Shown here in pieces: positions 29,159 through 40,046 of a stretch of 64,000 bases of DNA (position 1 is the first letter of the stretch; every line of letters begins with the position of its first letter). A model generated the notes under the pieces. It saw only the letters and a list, made by a program, of their open reading frames with translations, was not told where the DNA came from and searched no databases. A program made the translations under genes and the position numbers. Source of the stretch: Lodderomyces elongisporus (lineage: Eukaryota > Ascomycota > Pichiomycetes > Serinales > Debaryomycetaceae); assembly GCF_030384665.1 (NCBI RefSeq), contig NC_083673.1, positions 2,055,501-2,119,500 of the forward strand, given 5' to 3'.

Positions 29159-31874
29159 ACATTTACGACAAAAGCAAAAAATGTTTGAGTTGCAACAGGT
29201 GAGAAGAGACTATTAATGATGTGTTTGTGTTGTCGTAGTTGTTGTTGTTGTTGTTATTGTTGTTTTTTTTTACTCCTTGTTTTTCCTTTTTCTGTACATT
29301 TCTTTCAAGATGGTGCTGGAAAACAATGTGGTTTGTTTTAAAGCAATACATCTCAAAAAGAGGATTGCATTATCTATAGAGACTATGGATTTGCATGATT
29401 GAAACCTGTCACCACACCTTCTTTTAATAGTATTGCTACAGTAATTCTAATTGTTATTTTCACTATTACTGTTATAATTTTTTAGTGCACGTGACATATC
29501 TTTTCTATTGAACTGTTTGAAGTTTTTAATTCATAATCAAGCCAAAAAAAAATAAATTTTGGATACAAAAAGGTAAAAAAGGGGAAATGAGAACAACCAG
29601 AGTTGGTGTATATTTACGACAAGTTAATGAATGAATTAGCCTAATAGTATTTTGATAATAAATAGTTTCCTGTCTTTGTTCCTCACCCCCTTTTTAGCCA
29701 CTGCATACTTGAACTATGCTGAAGTATGAGGTGACTCTCTTTACTAAATTGGATGTAAGTGAGTCATTGCAAAGTGTGTTGCTGTGGTAAACATGAACAT
29801 GAACATGAAAATGAAAATGAAAATAAAAATGCAAAAGATAATCGAAATCGAAATCGAATTCGAAATTGAAATTGAAAAGGGTATTATAATCTTCCATCTA
29901 TCCATGACTCTCTAGTTATCATGGTGGATATCTCCGCTCAACCGTGGTGTAACTCTTGCTCTCACTTTTCAAATCATCATCGACTATAGTTGCAATTCCG
30001 AAATCTCTCCCAAATAGGAAATATAATCTTTTTTTTTTCTTTTCTTTTTTTTATTTTATTTTACTGAATCACCATTTACCTATCATTTCAGTTGAAAATA
30101 AATCTGTCATTGTCGTGTACCAACCAGTAACTTGTATATACACTACTACCAAATTTATCAAATCAATTTCATCATAGTGCATATCTATACAATTTTGTAT
30201 GTTGTTGGATGTGTGGACTACGAGATAGAAAGGTGCTTTTACTAACTTTCATGGAGTTTGGTATACTAGCTATACAATGTGTTCTTTAATATTTTATATT
30301 CTTTACTCTTTTCTTGTTGTCGATGATGACGAGTAGATAAAACACAGTGACATTCGAGGGTAAAATACAAAAGTATTATGTGTGTGTGTTTGATGATGAC
30401 GATGATGATGATGATGATGGTGATAATGGTGAGATTGCCTACATGAAGGTGCATTCTGTAGGAGAAACGGAAGGACGGAAAAATAGAAAATGTCTCTCGT
30501 TCCGTTTGTCCTTTGCAATTTCTTTTTTCCCGCTCCCCTTCTCCCCTTCTCCCCTTCTTCCCTCTTCCACTGTTTGCTTCTATTTTTCCAAAGTAATCGT
30601 CTCTTAATAGCCAAACACAGCAGTTGTTATTTGTTTATACATCTTAGTTTAGCTTGTTTTCTTTTTTTTTTTTGGTATAGTCCAAAAACCAAAAGAAAAG
30701 AAAAGAAAGAAAGGAAAAGAAGTTCATTAGATTGGAAAATTTGTAGGAATCACACGTGTTGTGCTTTGCCCAGTATAGTATCAGGAGAGATTGAAACTAA
30801 TCAATGCAATGGATCTCTATGGTCCATATTTCCCTTCATTTCTGGGCACCAGATAAGGCGCGGGTTTTAAACGTTGAGAAAAACTGAAACAGAGAAACAG
30901 AGAATAAAAAAAAAGAAATTCACGGAATAAGTTGAAAAAAAAAAGAAAAAAAAAAAAATGATGGCAACAGAGAATGAGAGAGGTAAAGGGGGAGGGGAAG
31001 GAGAGAGTGAAGAAAATAAAAATTCACCTCAAAGAGAGTAAAATCACACCATCCTCTTCCCCTCCTTTGGTGTAAAATCCATTCCTATTCTTCATTTTTA
31101 ACAGTTGGAGATATATACAATGTAAATATAGCACATGTATGTTTGCCGTTGTAGATTTTGTATTCAACAGCAAACCTGTGTGTGTGTGTCTGTGTGTGTA
31201 TCAGGTTACTAACCCACACTTGGCCGTCTAATGGGTTTGTTGCCTCTTCCTTCTTCTTTTCTTTGCACTTTGCTGTTGTTGTTTAGGAGAAACGGAACAA
31301 CTTGGAGGATTGGATAGGGCAAACAGAAAAAAAAAGAATAAAAAAAAGAAAAAGAAAACCTGTTAGTCACACAAAGAGCAGAGACATCTCTTACACAAAA
31401 ACAAATAGGCTGAGAGAAACACTATCATAAATTTTTCCATTTTTTATTTTTTTTATTTTTTTTATTTTTTTTATTTTTTATTCTTCCATTAAGAACAAAT
31501 GAGTAACAAGATCATCTTCATATTCACTAATTAAAGAACCTCCTTTCCTTTGCCTCTGTTCACATATATTTATTTTATCTCTACAATTAGACATAATAAT
31601 TTTCACAAAATCCATCAGTCAATTTGCCAATCAATATAATATACCTATATATATACTTATATATATATATATACATCCCCTTATCTCTAGTTTTGAGTTT
31701 CTTCTTACCACACGTCTAATCAGCATACACCAGTACTTTCATTTTTCTTTATAACTAAACAAAAAAAAAGGAGTTTACAAAATTTATAAACAACACACGT
31801 GGTGGTCAGCTATCTCAATATTTAGAAGAGACCATTACCAACAAACAGGCAAAATTAAAATAAAAAAAAAGACT
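29159..31874 (+). other. Long upstream region of PFK27
   Basis: 2.7 kb with no supported gene. CACGTG sites lie at 29488-29494, 30753-30758 and 31796-31802. Simple repeats are GTT units 29235-29265, ATGAAM hexamers 29791-29880, a (GAT)n run 30390-30420, a TG run 31171-31200, and (T8A)n at about 31441-31482. Frames in this stretch are low-complexity translations of these repeats. Length and E-boxes suggest a complex carbon-responsive promoter and long leader. Confidence 0.5.
31796..31802. promoter_or_regulatory. CACGTGG E-box just upstream of PFK27
   Basis: CACGTGG ends 72 bp before the ATG, so it may lie in the core promoter or in the leader. In C. albicans the bHLH factor Tye7 drives glycolytic genes; the link here is inference. 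Confidence 0.4.
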
Positions 31875-33182
31875 ATGTCATTTGAAAATACGCGTACAAG
31901 CAAAGTAATATTTGACTTTTTTGATCATTACTATACCAACAATATCAGCAACGACAGCAACGACAACAACGACAGCATGGATATCCAGCAATATCAACCA
32001 CTGCCGCAAAACAAGATCCACCAAGCAAGAGAAACCGACGATGGCGACTTACACCAAGAAGATATCTTTAGCACAAGCTCAACAACATCCGTCAACTCAT
32101 TGTTTGATTTTCCAACAGCATCCACTTCAACAACAACACCCATACTATCACGCAATGAATCTATGAAACAAAAGTTTATCAATCCCGGGTACAAGCTCAC
32201 ACCCTCGATTGAAGAATTCACCACCAAATTAGACAAGAAACTCAATCAGCAATTGAGAAAAACAACTATAAATTCTAATAGTACTACCAGTAACACCACC
32301 ACCAACAAAAATGCTTCAACAAACACTAGTACAACAAACATTAGTACTCGCAACAATACTAATGAATTGAAATCCAAGTTAGTAGTGTTGCTCGTGGGTT
32401 TACCAGCCTCGGGCAAGTCAACATTATGCCACCAACTAAACTCATATATCAATAACTACACGCAATACACAAGCAGAATATACAATGCCGGAGACGTGCG
32501 TCGTAGAAAGTCTTTGGGAATATTCAATGACTCACGCTTCTTTGACCCAAAGAATAAAGAAGCAAGACAAGATCGTGAATTGTACGCATCGATTGCAATC
32601 TCCAATTTGATCAAGGACATTACCTCCCCTCCTCAAAACAAAAACTCAATCGATATTGGGTTTTTCGATGCTACAAACACGACAAAAGACCGCAGACAAC
32701 GCATGCTAGAAACTATTCACACCAACAATACCCAAAATGTACAATTACGCACAGTCATTCTCGATGTACAGTGCAATAACCAACACATGATTGACTACAA
32801 TATCTGCCAGGGAAAAGTGTACAATGCAGATTACGCTAATTTACAATCTGAAAAATCCCTTGCAGTACGTGATTTCAAACAACGCTTGCAACATTATCGC
32901 GAAGTATACGAGCCAGTCAGCTGGCAAGAATTGGACGCATACGATGACCAAGAATTGATCACTGCATATGTCAAATGCATCAATGCAGGAGAAGTGTTTG
33001 ACGTATCGCTAGGCAAGAATGTCACAGCACACGAAGAAGAAGAAGCAGAAGAGGAAGAGGAATTAGATGGATGGTACATAAAAATTATTGAAAAGTTTCG
33101 TACGAGATACTACGAAACAGAGGGGAAAAAGTACCACGACCAAGTCAAAGAATGGGAGAAACTGCAAGGGTATACAAATTGA
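31875..33182 (+). CDS. PFK27: 6-phosphofructo-2-kinase, kinase-only form
   Basis: 435 residues. A Ser/Thr/Asn-rich N-terminus (about 160 residues) precedes the 6PF2K kinase domain. Its P-loop VGLPASGKSTL lies at about 173-183, followed by RIYNAGDVRR, FFDPKNKEARQDRELYASIA, GFFDATNTTKDRRQRML (family signature) and VQCNNQHMIDYNICQGKVYN. LAVRDFKQRLQHYREVYEPV and INAGEV close the kinase. The protein stops soon after an acidic run (EEEEAEEEEE), so the C-terminal bisphosphatase/phosphoglycerate-mutase domain is absent, as in S. cerevisiae Pfk27 (397 residues). It makes fructose-2,6-bisphosphate, the activator of phosphofructokinase. Pfk26 is the alternative, but is about twice as long. Convergent with PFS2. 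Confidence 0.82.
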   Translation: MSFENTRTSKVIFDFFDHYYTNNISNDSNDNNDSMDIQQYQPLPQNKIHQARETDDGDLHQEDIFSTSSTTSVNSLFDFPTASTSTTTPILSRNESMKQKFINPGYKLTPSIEEFTTKLDKKLNQQLRKTTINSNSTTSNTTTNKNASTNTSTTNISTRNNTNELKSKLVVLLVGLPASGKSTLCHQLNSYINNYTQYTSRIYNAGDVRRRKSLGIFNDSRFFDPKNKEARQDRELYASIAISNLIKDITSPPQNKNSIDIGFFDATNTTKDRRQRMLETIHTNNTQNVQLRTVILDVQCNNQHMIDYNICQGKVYNADYANLQSEKSLAVRDFKQRLQHYREVYEPVSWQELDAYDDQELITAYVKCINAGEVFDVSLGKNVTAHEEEEAEEEEELDGWYIKIIEKFRTRYYETEGKKYHDQVKEWEKLQGYTN

Positions 33183-33683
33183 GGATGCAGAGAAAGGAAA
33201 GGAAAAAAAAAGAAGAAAAGAAAAGAAAAGAAAAGAAAAAATCCACTGGTTGGAAACGGAGAGTAGTATATTAAAGAGAATCCACTGGTTTGGATTTATG
33301 GTTTAAAGTTTAGTGTTTAATATTTTTATTTGGTTTTAAATCGATAAAATTGGGTAATTATTTATATATATATATACATATATATGTATGGAAATTGGTA
33401 TAAAGTGGGATTTTTTCTTGGATCCTTTGGATTCAATTATAAATTATTTAGAATATTTGGTTTCTGATTTTGATACTATTGTTTTTTATTAAATAGATCT
33501 AGAGAATTATAGAAGTTTGAGTTTTATTTTATTTTATTTTATTTCATCTTTCATCTTTGATCTTTTATCTTTCACCTTTCACCTTTTTTATTTCCAGTAA
33601 TTTTATGTTCAATTTTTCTTCTTTAATTTCTAGGAGTTTTCCTTAAAACCTCGAGCTTCATAATCTATATCATTAATTCCAAG
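33183..33683. other. Convergent 3' flanks of PFK27 and PFS2
   Basis: AAAAG repeats (33205-33240), (TA)n (33363-33388), TTTTA repeats (33521-33545) and a CTTTCAYCTTT repeat (33545-33585). No gene seen. Confidence 0.5.
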
Positions 33684-35387
33684 TCAAAAACTCAAGCCTG
33701 GAAGGTTCAAACCAGGCAAATGGGCCATCATGGGATTCGTACTGCTCTCGCCTATAGGTGCGCTGCCATCATCCCCTTTGTGTGTTCCTTCAGGCAAAAT
33801 ACCCGGTCCACTATTAGCGGCTTTTGCCCTCGCCTGTGATGGATCTTCCATGACTGCATTGATATTGTTATTCACAGCATAATACCATGCTCCATTCTTT
33901 TCATCCGTATACACTGGATCCTTCCAGGCCATTGGATCGTTTGGTCTAGCTCGAGACCAGAACCGAGCCGTTTTATCTGAACCGGCAGAACATAACAAAT
34001 GTCCCATTGGATGGTACTCCAACGCATGAACTGCACGCTCATGTGCATAAGGTATTTTTTGCACCGCCTCAATTGAGCCCGCTTGATTAAACACGTTTGA
34101 TAATGCAGAGGATTTTTTGGGGATAGCGTCGTTGGAGTTGGGGATATAGGTATCAAGAATATAATGATTTATCGAGCCATTGAAAGCAGCAGTAGTGAGC
34201 AATGAAGCGTGTTGTGGATGCCATGAACAGCACGAGAGATCCGTTTCAGAGTCTCTAATCACCAACATGTCTTTCATGGTTGTCAAGTCAAACACTCTAC
34301 ACGAGCGGTCCCTGGACACCGAGGCAAGTAATCTCTTTGTTCCACATGGTTGAAAACGTGTCGTATTCACAGTATGTTTAAACCCATGCAATGTGGCTAT
34401 GCATTCACTAACTCTTGGATCCCACAATTTCACCAAATTATCCTTTGATCCACTAACAATTAAACCCAAGTCCTTGTGCCAATCCGCACTCTTGACTTCC
34501 CAGTTATGTCCCAGTAAACTACGCTCTTCTTTCCCATTATTGAAATTCCAGATTTTAACCAAAGAATCATCTCCACAAGTGAGAAATTTGGAGTCATTTG
34601 GCGAAAATGCGATATCTCTAACACAATTTGCATGGGCCGTGATGTTGTTCACATTATTGAAATTCGGTTGCCAATACTTGACCGTCCCATTTTGATCACC
34701 ACTTAATAACCACTCATCATTATTCAAGTATTGCATTGTCAATATAGGCGACTCATGTGCTTGCATAATAGTCTCAAAATTAAAAGTCATACCATTCCAA
34801 AGTGTAAACTCGCCAGAATGCGCTGCAACCAATAATCTCCGCCCTTCGGGTGTCCATTTCACAGTGTTGATATTGTGCTTGACTTTACTTGAACTCAAGT
34901 GAACAAATTTGGAATCCACATCCAATGCGGCAAGATTAGCTTTGTTATTCTTTCGGTTACGATTGAAACTTGAAGAGTAGGCCAAGGTGGGAAGTAGATC
35001 AATTAAATATGAATTATCAGGACGCACAACGCCAATCGACTGTTGTGATGAGGTATTCTTACCAATCGATTTTTCAATGTACCATCGTGCCATATTATTC
35101 CCGTGGTCTGTGATTCTTCGAAACGCTTGTTTCTTTTCCTGGTTTACAGGTTGATTGTCCGAGCTCTGCTGTGAAAATTGTTGTTGAAATGATGAAGGGT
35201 CATTATGCTGTTGTCGTGCAAGTCGACTAGGATGTATGTGATTATTATTGTTATTGGAGTTGTTGTAATTATTATTATTATTACTACTACTACTACTATT
35301 ATTAGTGTTATTACTATTATTGTGATAATACTTGTTATTATTCAGGTGATATCCCTGATTGTTATCATTGCTTGTCCCATAATTCAT
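33684..35387 (-). CDS. PFS2: WD40 polyadenylation factor Pfs2
   Basis: 567 residues, against 465 in S. cerevisiae; the excess is an Asn-rich N-terminus of about 60 residues. After the conserved entry [21 protein letters not shown] come seven WD repeats: [98 protein letters not shown], and last [24 protein letters not shown]. Pfs2 (WDR33 in animals) is a scaffold of the cleavage and polyadenylation factor and contacts the AAUAAA-like signal. The C-terminus carries a NLPGLSF end. The poly-Asn segment translates an ATT-type (TTA/TTG) triplet run. Confidence 0.94.
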   Translation of the reverse strand: MNYGTSNDNNQGYHLNNNKYYHNNSNNTNNSSSSSNNNNNYNNSNNNNNHIHPSRLARQQHNDPSSFQQQFSQQSSDNQPVNQEKKQAFRRITDHGNNMARWYIEKSIGKNTSSQQSIGVVRPDNSYLIDLLPTLAYSSSFNRNRKNNKANLAALDVDSKFVHLSSSKVKHNINTVKWTPEGRRLLVAAHSGEFTLWNGMTFNFETIMQAHESPILTMQYLNNDEWLLSGDQNGTVKYWQPNFNNVNNITAHANCVRDIAFSPNDSKFLTCGDDSLVKIWNFNNGKEERSLLGHNWEVKSADWHKDLGLIVSGSKDNLVKLWDPRVSECIATLHGFKHTVNTTRFQPCGTKRLLASVSRDRSCRVFDLTTMKDMLVIRDSETDLSCCSWHPQHASLLTTAAFNGSINHYILDTYIPNSNDAIPKKSSALSNVFNQAGSIEAVQKIPYAHERAVHALEYHPMGHLLCSAGSDKTARFWSRARPNDPMAWKDPVYTDEKNGAWYYAVNNNINAVMEDPSQARAKAANSGPGILPEGTHKGDDGSAPIGESSTNPMMAHLPGLNLPGLSF

Positions 35388-36039
35388 GATTGCGTTCTTG
35401 CAAGGCTAGTTTATTGTATAGTTTCTTCTATAAATTTTGGGGGTCAATCAATTGTGCAAGAGAGAATAATATTTGAAAAACAAGTTGAATCGAAGAAAAA
35501 AAAAAATAAAAAATCACAGTAGCACAAGTAGCACAAGTAGCACAAGTTGAACAGGAATGCTGAGTATATACGCGCACGTGACTGATAAAGTAGTAATAAT
35601 TTTAATTTTAATGTAGTACATTTGGAGACACAGTTTCTGCAAAAGCCAAATTAATTGTTTTCTTCTTTTTTTTTTTTTTCATTTTCAATTGTGTTTCTTT
35701 CTCCTATCTATTCAAGTTTATTTGCTGATGGACTAGCTTTGAAACAATAAATGTAGAATTATCGTATGTTGATGAGAGCCACAGTTGTCATCTGTCATAT
35801 TTTTTTTTGTCTGTTTTAGTCAAGAAAGAATAGAATTTTCAATGCATGTAAAGAAACAAAGAATTTAAACCCAATATTACGTAAGCGCTATAATCCTCTT
35901 TATATATTTTCTCCACCCATGTGCTATATCCTCAGCCTACACAACAAATGAATATATATAAACCGTATTTGTCTCACCAACAAATTAGGTATCTTCTTCA
36001 AGTATCCAACATAGTAACAACATCACAACATTGCAAATC
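35388..36039. other. Divergent PFS2 / ADI1 promoter
   Basis: Three perfect 9-bp units AGCACAAGT at about 35520-35547, CACGTGAC at 35575-35582, a T-run at 35668-35680, and TATATAAA-like sequence before ADI1 (35954-35962). No gene seen. Confidence 0.6.
35575..35582. promoter_or_regulatory. CACGTGAC (Cbf1-like) site between PFS2 and ADI1
   Basis: CACGTGAC is the classic Cbf1 core of methionine and sulfur genes. It lies 188 bp from PFS2 and 458 bp from ADI1, a methionine-salvage gene. Functional assignment is inference from family knowledge. Confidence 0.5.
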
Positions 36040-36576
36040 ATGGTTGAAGTGTACTACCACGATAACAACGACACCGTCGACAATTTCACAGAGCCGCATA
36101 ACTCGGGCAAACCAGTCTCGTTTGAAGAACTAGCCCTGATTGGAGTCATCTACAAAAAAATTACTACCCAAGAGGACCTCGATGCCTTGGCTACACAACG
36201 TGAATATAAGAACCGAGACATTGTTAATCTCAATTTGGCAGCGTTCAACAATGACTTGGATGCGTATAATGCCAAGATGCAACAATTTTACAAAGAACAT
36301 TACCACGATGACGAAGAGATTAGATACATTATAGATGGTGAGGGATATTTCGACGTGAGAAATAAAGGAGATGAATGGATCAGGGCCAAGTTGGAGAAGC
36401 ATGACTTGTTAATTTTGCCCGCTGGTATTTATCATAGATTCACTTTGACTGATGGCTTGAAATATGTCAAAGCAGTGAGGTTGTTTAAGGACGAACCCAA
36501 ATGGGAGGCAATCAATAGAGATTCTGGTAAAGAGAGCGAAGCCAGAATATCTTACGCTAAAACTATTCTGGTTTAG
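36040..36576 (+). CDS. ADI1: Acireductone dioxygenase, methionine salvage
   Basis: 178 residues from the ATG at 36040, against 179 for S. cerevisiae Adi1; the codons before it (TTG CAA ATC) are not a start. A cupin enzyme with the full metal set: His87, His89 and Glu93 in EHYHDDEE, and His132 in PAGIYHRF. It also shows the family segments EIRYIIDGEGYFDVR and KYVKAVRLFKDEPKW. It oxidises the acireductone intermediate to the 2-keto acid precursor of methionine (Fe form) or the off-pathway product (Ni form). A Cbf1-like site in its upstream region fits sulfur control. Convergent with GIM4. Confidence 0.97.
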   Translation: MVEVYYHDNNDTVDNFTEPHNSGKPVSFEELALIGVIYKKITTQEDLDALATQREYKNRDIVNLNLAAFNNDLDAYNAKMQQFYKEHYHDDEEIRYIIDGEGYFDVRNKGDEWIRAKLEKHDLLILPAGIYHRFTLTDGLKYVKAVRLFKDEPKWEAINRDSGKESEARISYAKTILV

Positions 36577-36842
36577 AAAATTGCTGTGGGCAATTTTTCT
36601 AATTTTCGTTGTGTTTTGTTTTATTTTATGTATTTTTTGTTCATTTTCCATTTTTTATTCTTTTAGAATAATCATTTAGAATCATCAGATTACCAATATT
36701 TATTAGATTTATACGAGACAAGAGTCCTTTAAAGCTGTGGATTCTGGAGAACTAGAAGCTTTATTTAGTTCTTTTTTTCTTTCTTTTTTTCTTGCGTTCT
36801 TGTTGTTTTGTTTTGTTTTCCTTTTCCTTCTCCTTTTTGCTC

Positions 36843-37235
36843 TCAACCTTTGACAATCTTGATCTTATTACTACTAATCCAACTCTCCAATTTCTTTCGA
36901 CTCTTTTCCAATTCGTCATCAACTTCCTTTTTCAGTTTTATCAACTGATTTTTTTCATCATGCAAGATCTTTATCACATCATCAATAGATTTTTCAACCA
37001 ATACACCACCAATCATCTTGTAACATTTCCTCTTCCCCACCTGACGCTCTTCAGGTGGTATACTGCTCAATGTCTGATCCACTATAATATGTTCTTGTAG
37101 TTGTGATGCTAGCGTCCCGGACTGGGACTCTAGTTGCTGGATCAACTGTTGCGACTTGTTATATTCTTGCTGGAGCAATTGAGATTTTTGCTCATCTACT
37201 GCTGTAGCTGACGAACTACTCTTATTCAGACTCAT
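36843..37235 (-). CDS. GIM4: Prefoldin subunit 2
   Basis: 130 residues, against 111 in S. cerevisiae. It is a beta-type prefoldin subunit: an N-terminal coiled coil (QQEYNKSQQLIQQLESQSGTLASQLQEH), a central hairpin PPEERQVGKRKCYKMIGGVLVEKSI, where the R.CYKMIGGVLVE wording is diagnostic for subunit 2, and a C-terminal coiled coil (HDEKNQLIKLKKEVDDELEKSRKKLESW). The hexamer passes unfolded actin and tubulin to the chaperonin. The first 20 residues are Ser-rich. Confidence 0.93.
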   Translation of the reverse strand: MSLNKSSSSATAVDEQKSQLLQQEYNKSQQLIQQLESQSGTLASQLQEHIIVDQTLSSIPPEERQVGKRKCYKMIGGVLVEKSIDDVIKILHDEKNQLIKLKKEVDDELEKSRKKLESWISSNKIKIVKG

Positions 37236-37981
37236 TTGGCTATTTGGAGTAAAAGTGAGTAAGAAGTGGTATAGGTTAGAGGGAATGACTTAGGGTAAAC
37301 TTTTGAAGTGTAGGAACTGGGAGAAGAAAACAAGATCTGAAAGTATATGCTCTTTAAAGATAAACTATACAAATCTTTAAATGTTGGTGGGTATGCTACA
37401 ACACGCATTAACATCAAGCGAAAGAAATAATAATAAAAAAAAAATCAAGAAAAAAGTAAAAAGAAAAAAAGGGAAACAAAACTCATCCACTTGGTAGCGA
37501 GTTTTTTACCCTCCCCCTACCCCCGCTCTTTTACTCCTACTCTCCCTCTTATGCAAGCAGCCTCCATAAAAGTTAAATCATACTGATCTCCACATCTTCA
37601 TGAATAATCGTACATGACATTGATAACCACTGCCCTAGAATCCAATCAAACACCTGGTATAGTCATTCAAGTTGAGATATGTGGTTCTAGATCCATCCTC
37701 CTTTTTATATTATATTCCTTAATAGTGAATCAATATATAGCAAGTATAAGTCAGTATATATATATATGTATATACAGATGTATACACAGATGTATACACA
37801 GATGTACATACACAGTAAGTGAATTTACAATAAGTATATATACCTCAACAATCCTCTTAATCCTCTTAATCTTTTACATCCTTCTCCACTTCTTCTTCTA
37901 CTTTTTCCTCCTTGTCGTATCCTTTATTTTTATTTCAAAATTCTCAATTGATTGATAAACTAGGAGATTATAGCTTGTAAG
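37236..37981. other. Divergent region between GIM4 and the small membrane-protein gene
   Basis: A/T-rich. It contains a 12-bp tandem repeat CAGATGTATACA (about 37775-37812), TA runs at 37738-37765, and CTCTTAAT repeats at about 37852-37871. Frames here are repeat translations. Confidence 0.5.
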
Positions 37982-38185
37982 ATGTCATTGAGAAATCCTT
38001 TAAACAATTCCGCAGCTGCTACAAACAAAACCCTAGCCGCCGGTGCAATTGGCGTTGGTGCATTTTTCCTATTGATGGCACGTTATTATCCTCAACAAAA
38101 TAGATTCAAGACCATATTTGAAGAAAGTGACGAGTATTTTAGACAAGAGCACCCAAAAAAATTCAAGAGAAGCGAAAAAGATTAA
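37982..38185 (+). CDS. Small single-span membrane protein, uncharacterised
   Basis: 67 residues, not recognised by name. The sequence has a polar N-terminus (MSLRNPLNNSAAATNK), one hydrophobic span LAAGAIGVGAFFLLMA at about 18-33, and a charged C-terminal tail (ESDEYFRQEHPKKFKRSEKD). This layout, a short N-terminus, one span and a helical charged tail, is typical of small mitochondrial inner-membrane or respiratory-complex accessory proteins, but nothing proves the location. The ORF starts with ATG in good context after an A-rich leader, ends cleanly, and lies between two real genes with no overlap. I judge it genuine. Confidence 0.7.
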   Translation: MSLRNPLNNSAAATNKTLAAGAIGVGAFFLLMARYYPQQNRFKTIFEESDEYFRQEHPKKFKRSEKD

Positions 38186-38359
38186 GATGCCCACTTCAAA
38201 AGAGAAAAAAAAAGAATAAAGCTGGAACCAATTGAGCGGTTTGAAATTGATGATTCAATTATTTGGATTGATCAATTGAATTTATATGGGCTGATTTATA
38301 TTGATTGGTATCTATGTATTGAGATTATAACGAATATAATATATTGTTTAAACTTTTAT

Positions 38360-39469
38360 TCATTCGTCTTCTTCTTCTTCTTCATCATCATCATCTTCTT
38401 CTTCTTCTGGTTTCACTTTATCCAAATTTGCCAACAAATCGTTCAATTTCTTTGCGCTGGTTTCAAAGTACTCCTTTTGAGCTTGCACCATTACCTTCAA
38501 CAAGTTAATGTTTTTTGATGGTTTCAAAATCTTTTTCATTTCAATCACTGCCAATTCAGTGGCACTAACTAATTCATCTTCCTTGGCAATTAATTCTTCA
38601 TTTTCTGGATCCGTGGCCTCGTGTTTGCTTCTCAATTGATCAAATTGACTCCTTGTCAAGTATACTTTTTTGCGCAATTCATTAACCTTGATAAATTGTT
38701 GGTTTAAGATTTCGACTAATTGATTGTTTAAACCTTTAATTATCTTGTCGTCCTGAACCAATCTGGCTGCAGCAATTTCATGGTATGTGGATGAGATTTG
38801 CAAAAGGACAAATGATAATGGGTTCAGCTCCTCGGATTTGGCTTGTAACTCTTCGCTTTGCTTGGCCAAGATTTCACTCAAGTGACCAAACAAAGTTCTT
38901 GGAATACCACCAGAGGTTGGCTGAATAGTCACCAAAGAACCATCGGCCTCTGCCTTTCTAACCTCTCCTTCTTCGCCTTCTTCCTCGTCATCACCAGCAT
39001 CTTTACTTGCTTGGCCCAATAAAACTTTCTCCAACTCCTGTGGTGATGATACATTCTTTAACTGCTTAAACTTGGCACCGATACTATCACCAATATGCGC
39101 ATCTTTCAACTTGTTAAAAGTGGTGTTTCCTGGTGGATAATCGTAACTCAATTGTCCATACGTTGAGTTATTACTCTGGATTAATTCTGTATACAATTTT
39201 AATAATAAGTCACAGTTAACCTCCAATTCCAAATAGTCCTTTGGCAATTCACTCACTTCGATATTAGGAGGCAATGCTGAAACATTAGACGCCAACTGTT
39301 GAACTTGTTTCAATTGTTCATTGAGCAATTGCTGAGTTTTGTTGGTGAATGGCTGAATCGAGTCCTTGAATTGTTGATCAACTTTGCTGAATGATTCACG
39401 CAACAGGTCCACGGTTGGCAAGGACTCTTGGATCGACTTAAGGTCAAATGATGGAAATTTGAAGGACAT
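38360..39469 (-). CDS. GVP36: BAR-domain protein of Golgi vesicles (Gvp36)
   Basis: 369 residues from the ATG at 39469; the frame extends six codons upstream through a TTG, but MSFKFPSFDLKSIQESL is the expected start. The body is a helical BAR domain (YLELEVNCDLLLKLYTELI, HIGDSIGAKFKQL, PLSFVLLQISSTYHEIAAARLVQDDKIIKGLNNQLVEILNQQFIKVNELRKKVYLTR, LDDLLANLDK-like end). Residues at about 165-190 form an acidic insert and the protein ends in an E/D-rich tail. Gvp36 associates with Golgi and endocytic vesicles and affects vacuole and actin organisation. Divergent from PRP38, with a G19/C19 run between them. Confidence 0.87.
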   Translation of the reverse strand: MSFKFPSFDLKSIQESLPTVDLLRESFSKVDQQFKDSIQPFTNKTQQLLNEQLKQVQQLASNVSALPPNIEVSELPKDYLELEVNCDLLLKLYTELIQSNNSTYGQLSYDYPPGNTTFNKLKDAHIGDSIGAKFKQLKNVSSPQELEKVLLGQASKDAGDDEEEGEEGEVRKAEADGSLVTIQPTSGGIPRTLFGHLSEILAKQSEELQAKSEELNPLSFVLLQISSTYHEIAAARLVQDDKIIKGLNNQLVEILNQQFIKVNELRKKVYLTRSQFDQLRSKHEATDPENEELIAKEDELVSATELAVIEMKKILKPSKNINLLKVMVQAQKEYFETSAKKLNDLLANLDKVKPEEEEDDDDEEEEEDE

Positions 39470-40046
39470 TGTAAATAGTAGTGGCAATCTTCTATAGTTA
39501 TAATTCTTGTTGTAGTGTTATCTGTGACTGAGAAAAGTTCAGATTATCGAGAGTTTCACAGGTGAAGGGGGGGGGGGGGGGGGGGACAGAATAAGAATGG
39601 GACGCACCAAATAAATTATCAACTTCATTTTTCTTTTTTTTATTTTTATTTTTATTTTTTTTTTTAATTTGAAAGATAACTTTTACAAATCAGCCATTTC
39701 CTTTATCTTTCTAAGAGATACATTGCAAGTATTACAGGCACATACAATATTCTATAATACCATTTATATACAATTGTTTGTGTCGATTTTTGCATAAGAC
39801 CCATTCGTTGTTATATAATGATTACCGAAACATATTGAGTTCCTCTTGATTACATGAATTTTAGTGTGTGCTTGTAATCGCTATCAGCATCATTAACAAC
39901 AATATCATCATCATCATCATCATTATCATTATCATTATCATTATTAGTATTATTGGTATTGATAGTTGCTTAAATTTTTTTTATTTACTCCTTTTTTTTT
40001 TGATCATCATCACACATTCCACCATAGTTGTGCTATAAACAGAAAA
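39470..40046. other. Divergent GVP36 / PRP38 promoter
   Basis: G19 at 39567-39585, T/A runs at 39628-39665, and an ATC/ATT repeat at 39901-39955. No gene seen. Confidence 0.6.
39567..39585. repeat. G19 homopolymer
   Basis: Nineteen consecutive G on the plus strand, 98 bp upstream of the GVP36 ATG (C19 on that gene's strand). A second 19-base G/C homopolymer in the same window lies upstream of CDC19. Confidence 0.85.

Noticed and set aside
30303..30614. His-rich frame upstream of PFK27 and the Asp-rich frame on the other strand
   Set aside because: Both are translations of a (GAT)n/(ATC)n triplet run, with no conserved segment.
31441..31482. (T8A)n run as a possible promoter element for PFK27
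   Set aside because: Equivalent T/A runs occur throughout the window's intergenic DNA, so no specific role can be argued.
39966..40046. 27-codon N-terminal extension of PRP38
   Set aside because: The extension is Phe/His-rich from T-runs and begins at a non-ATG codon. The ATG at 40047 gives the family length.
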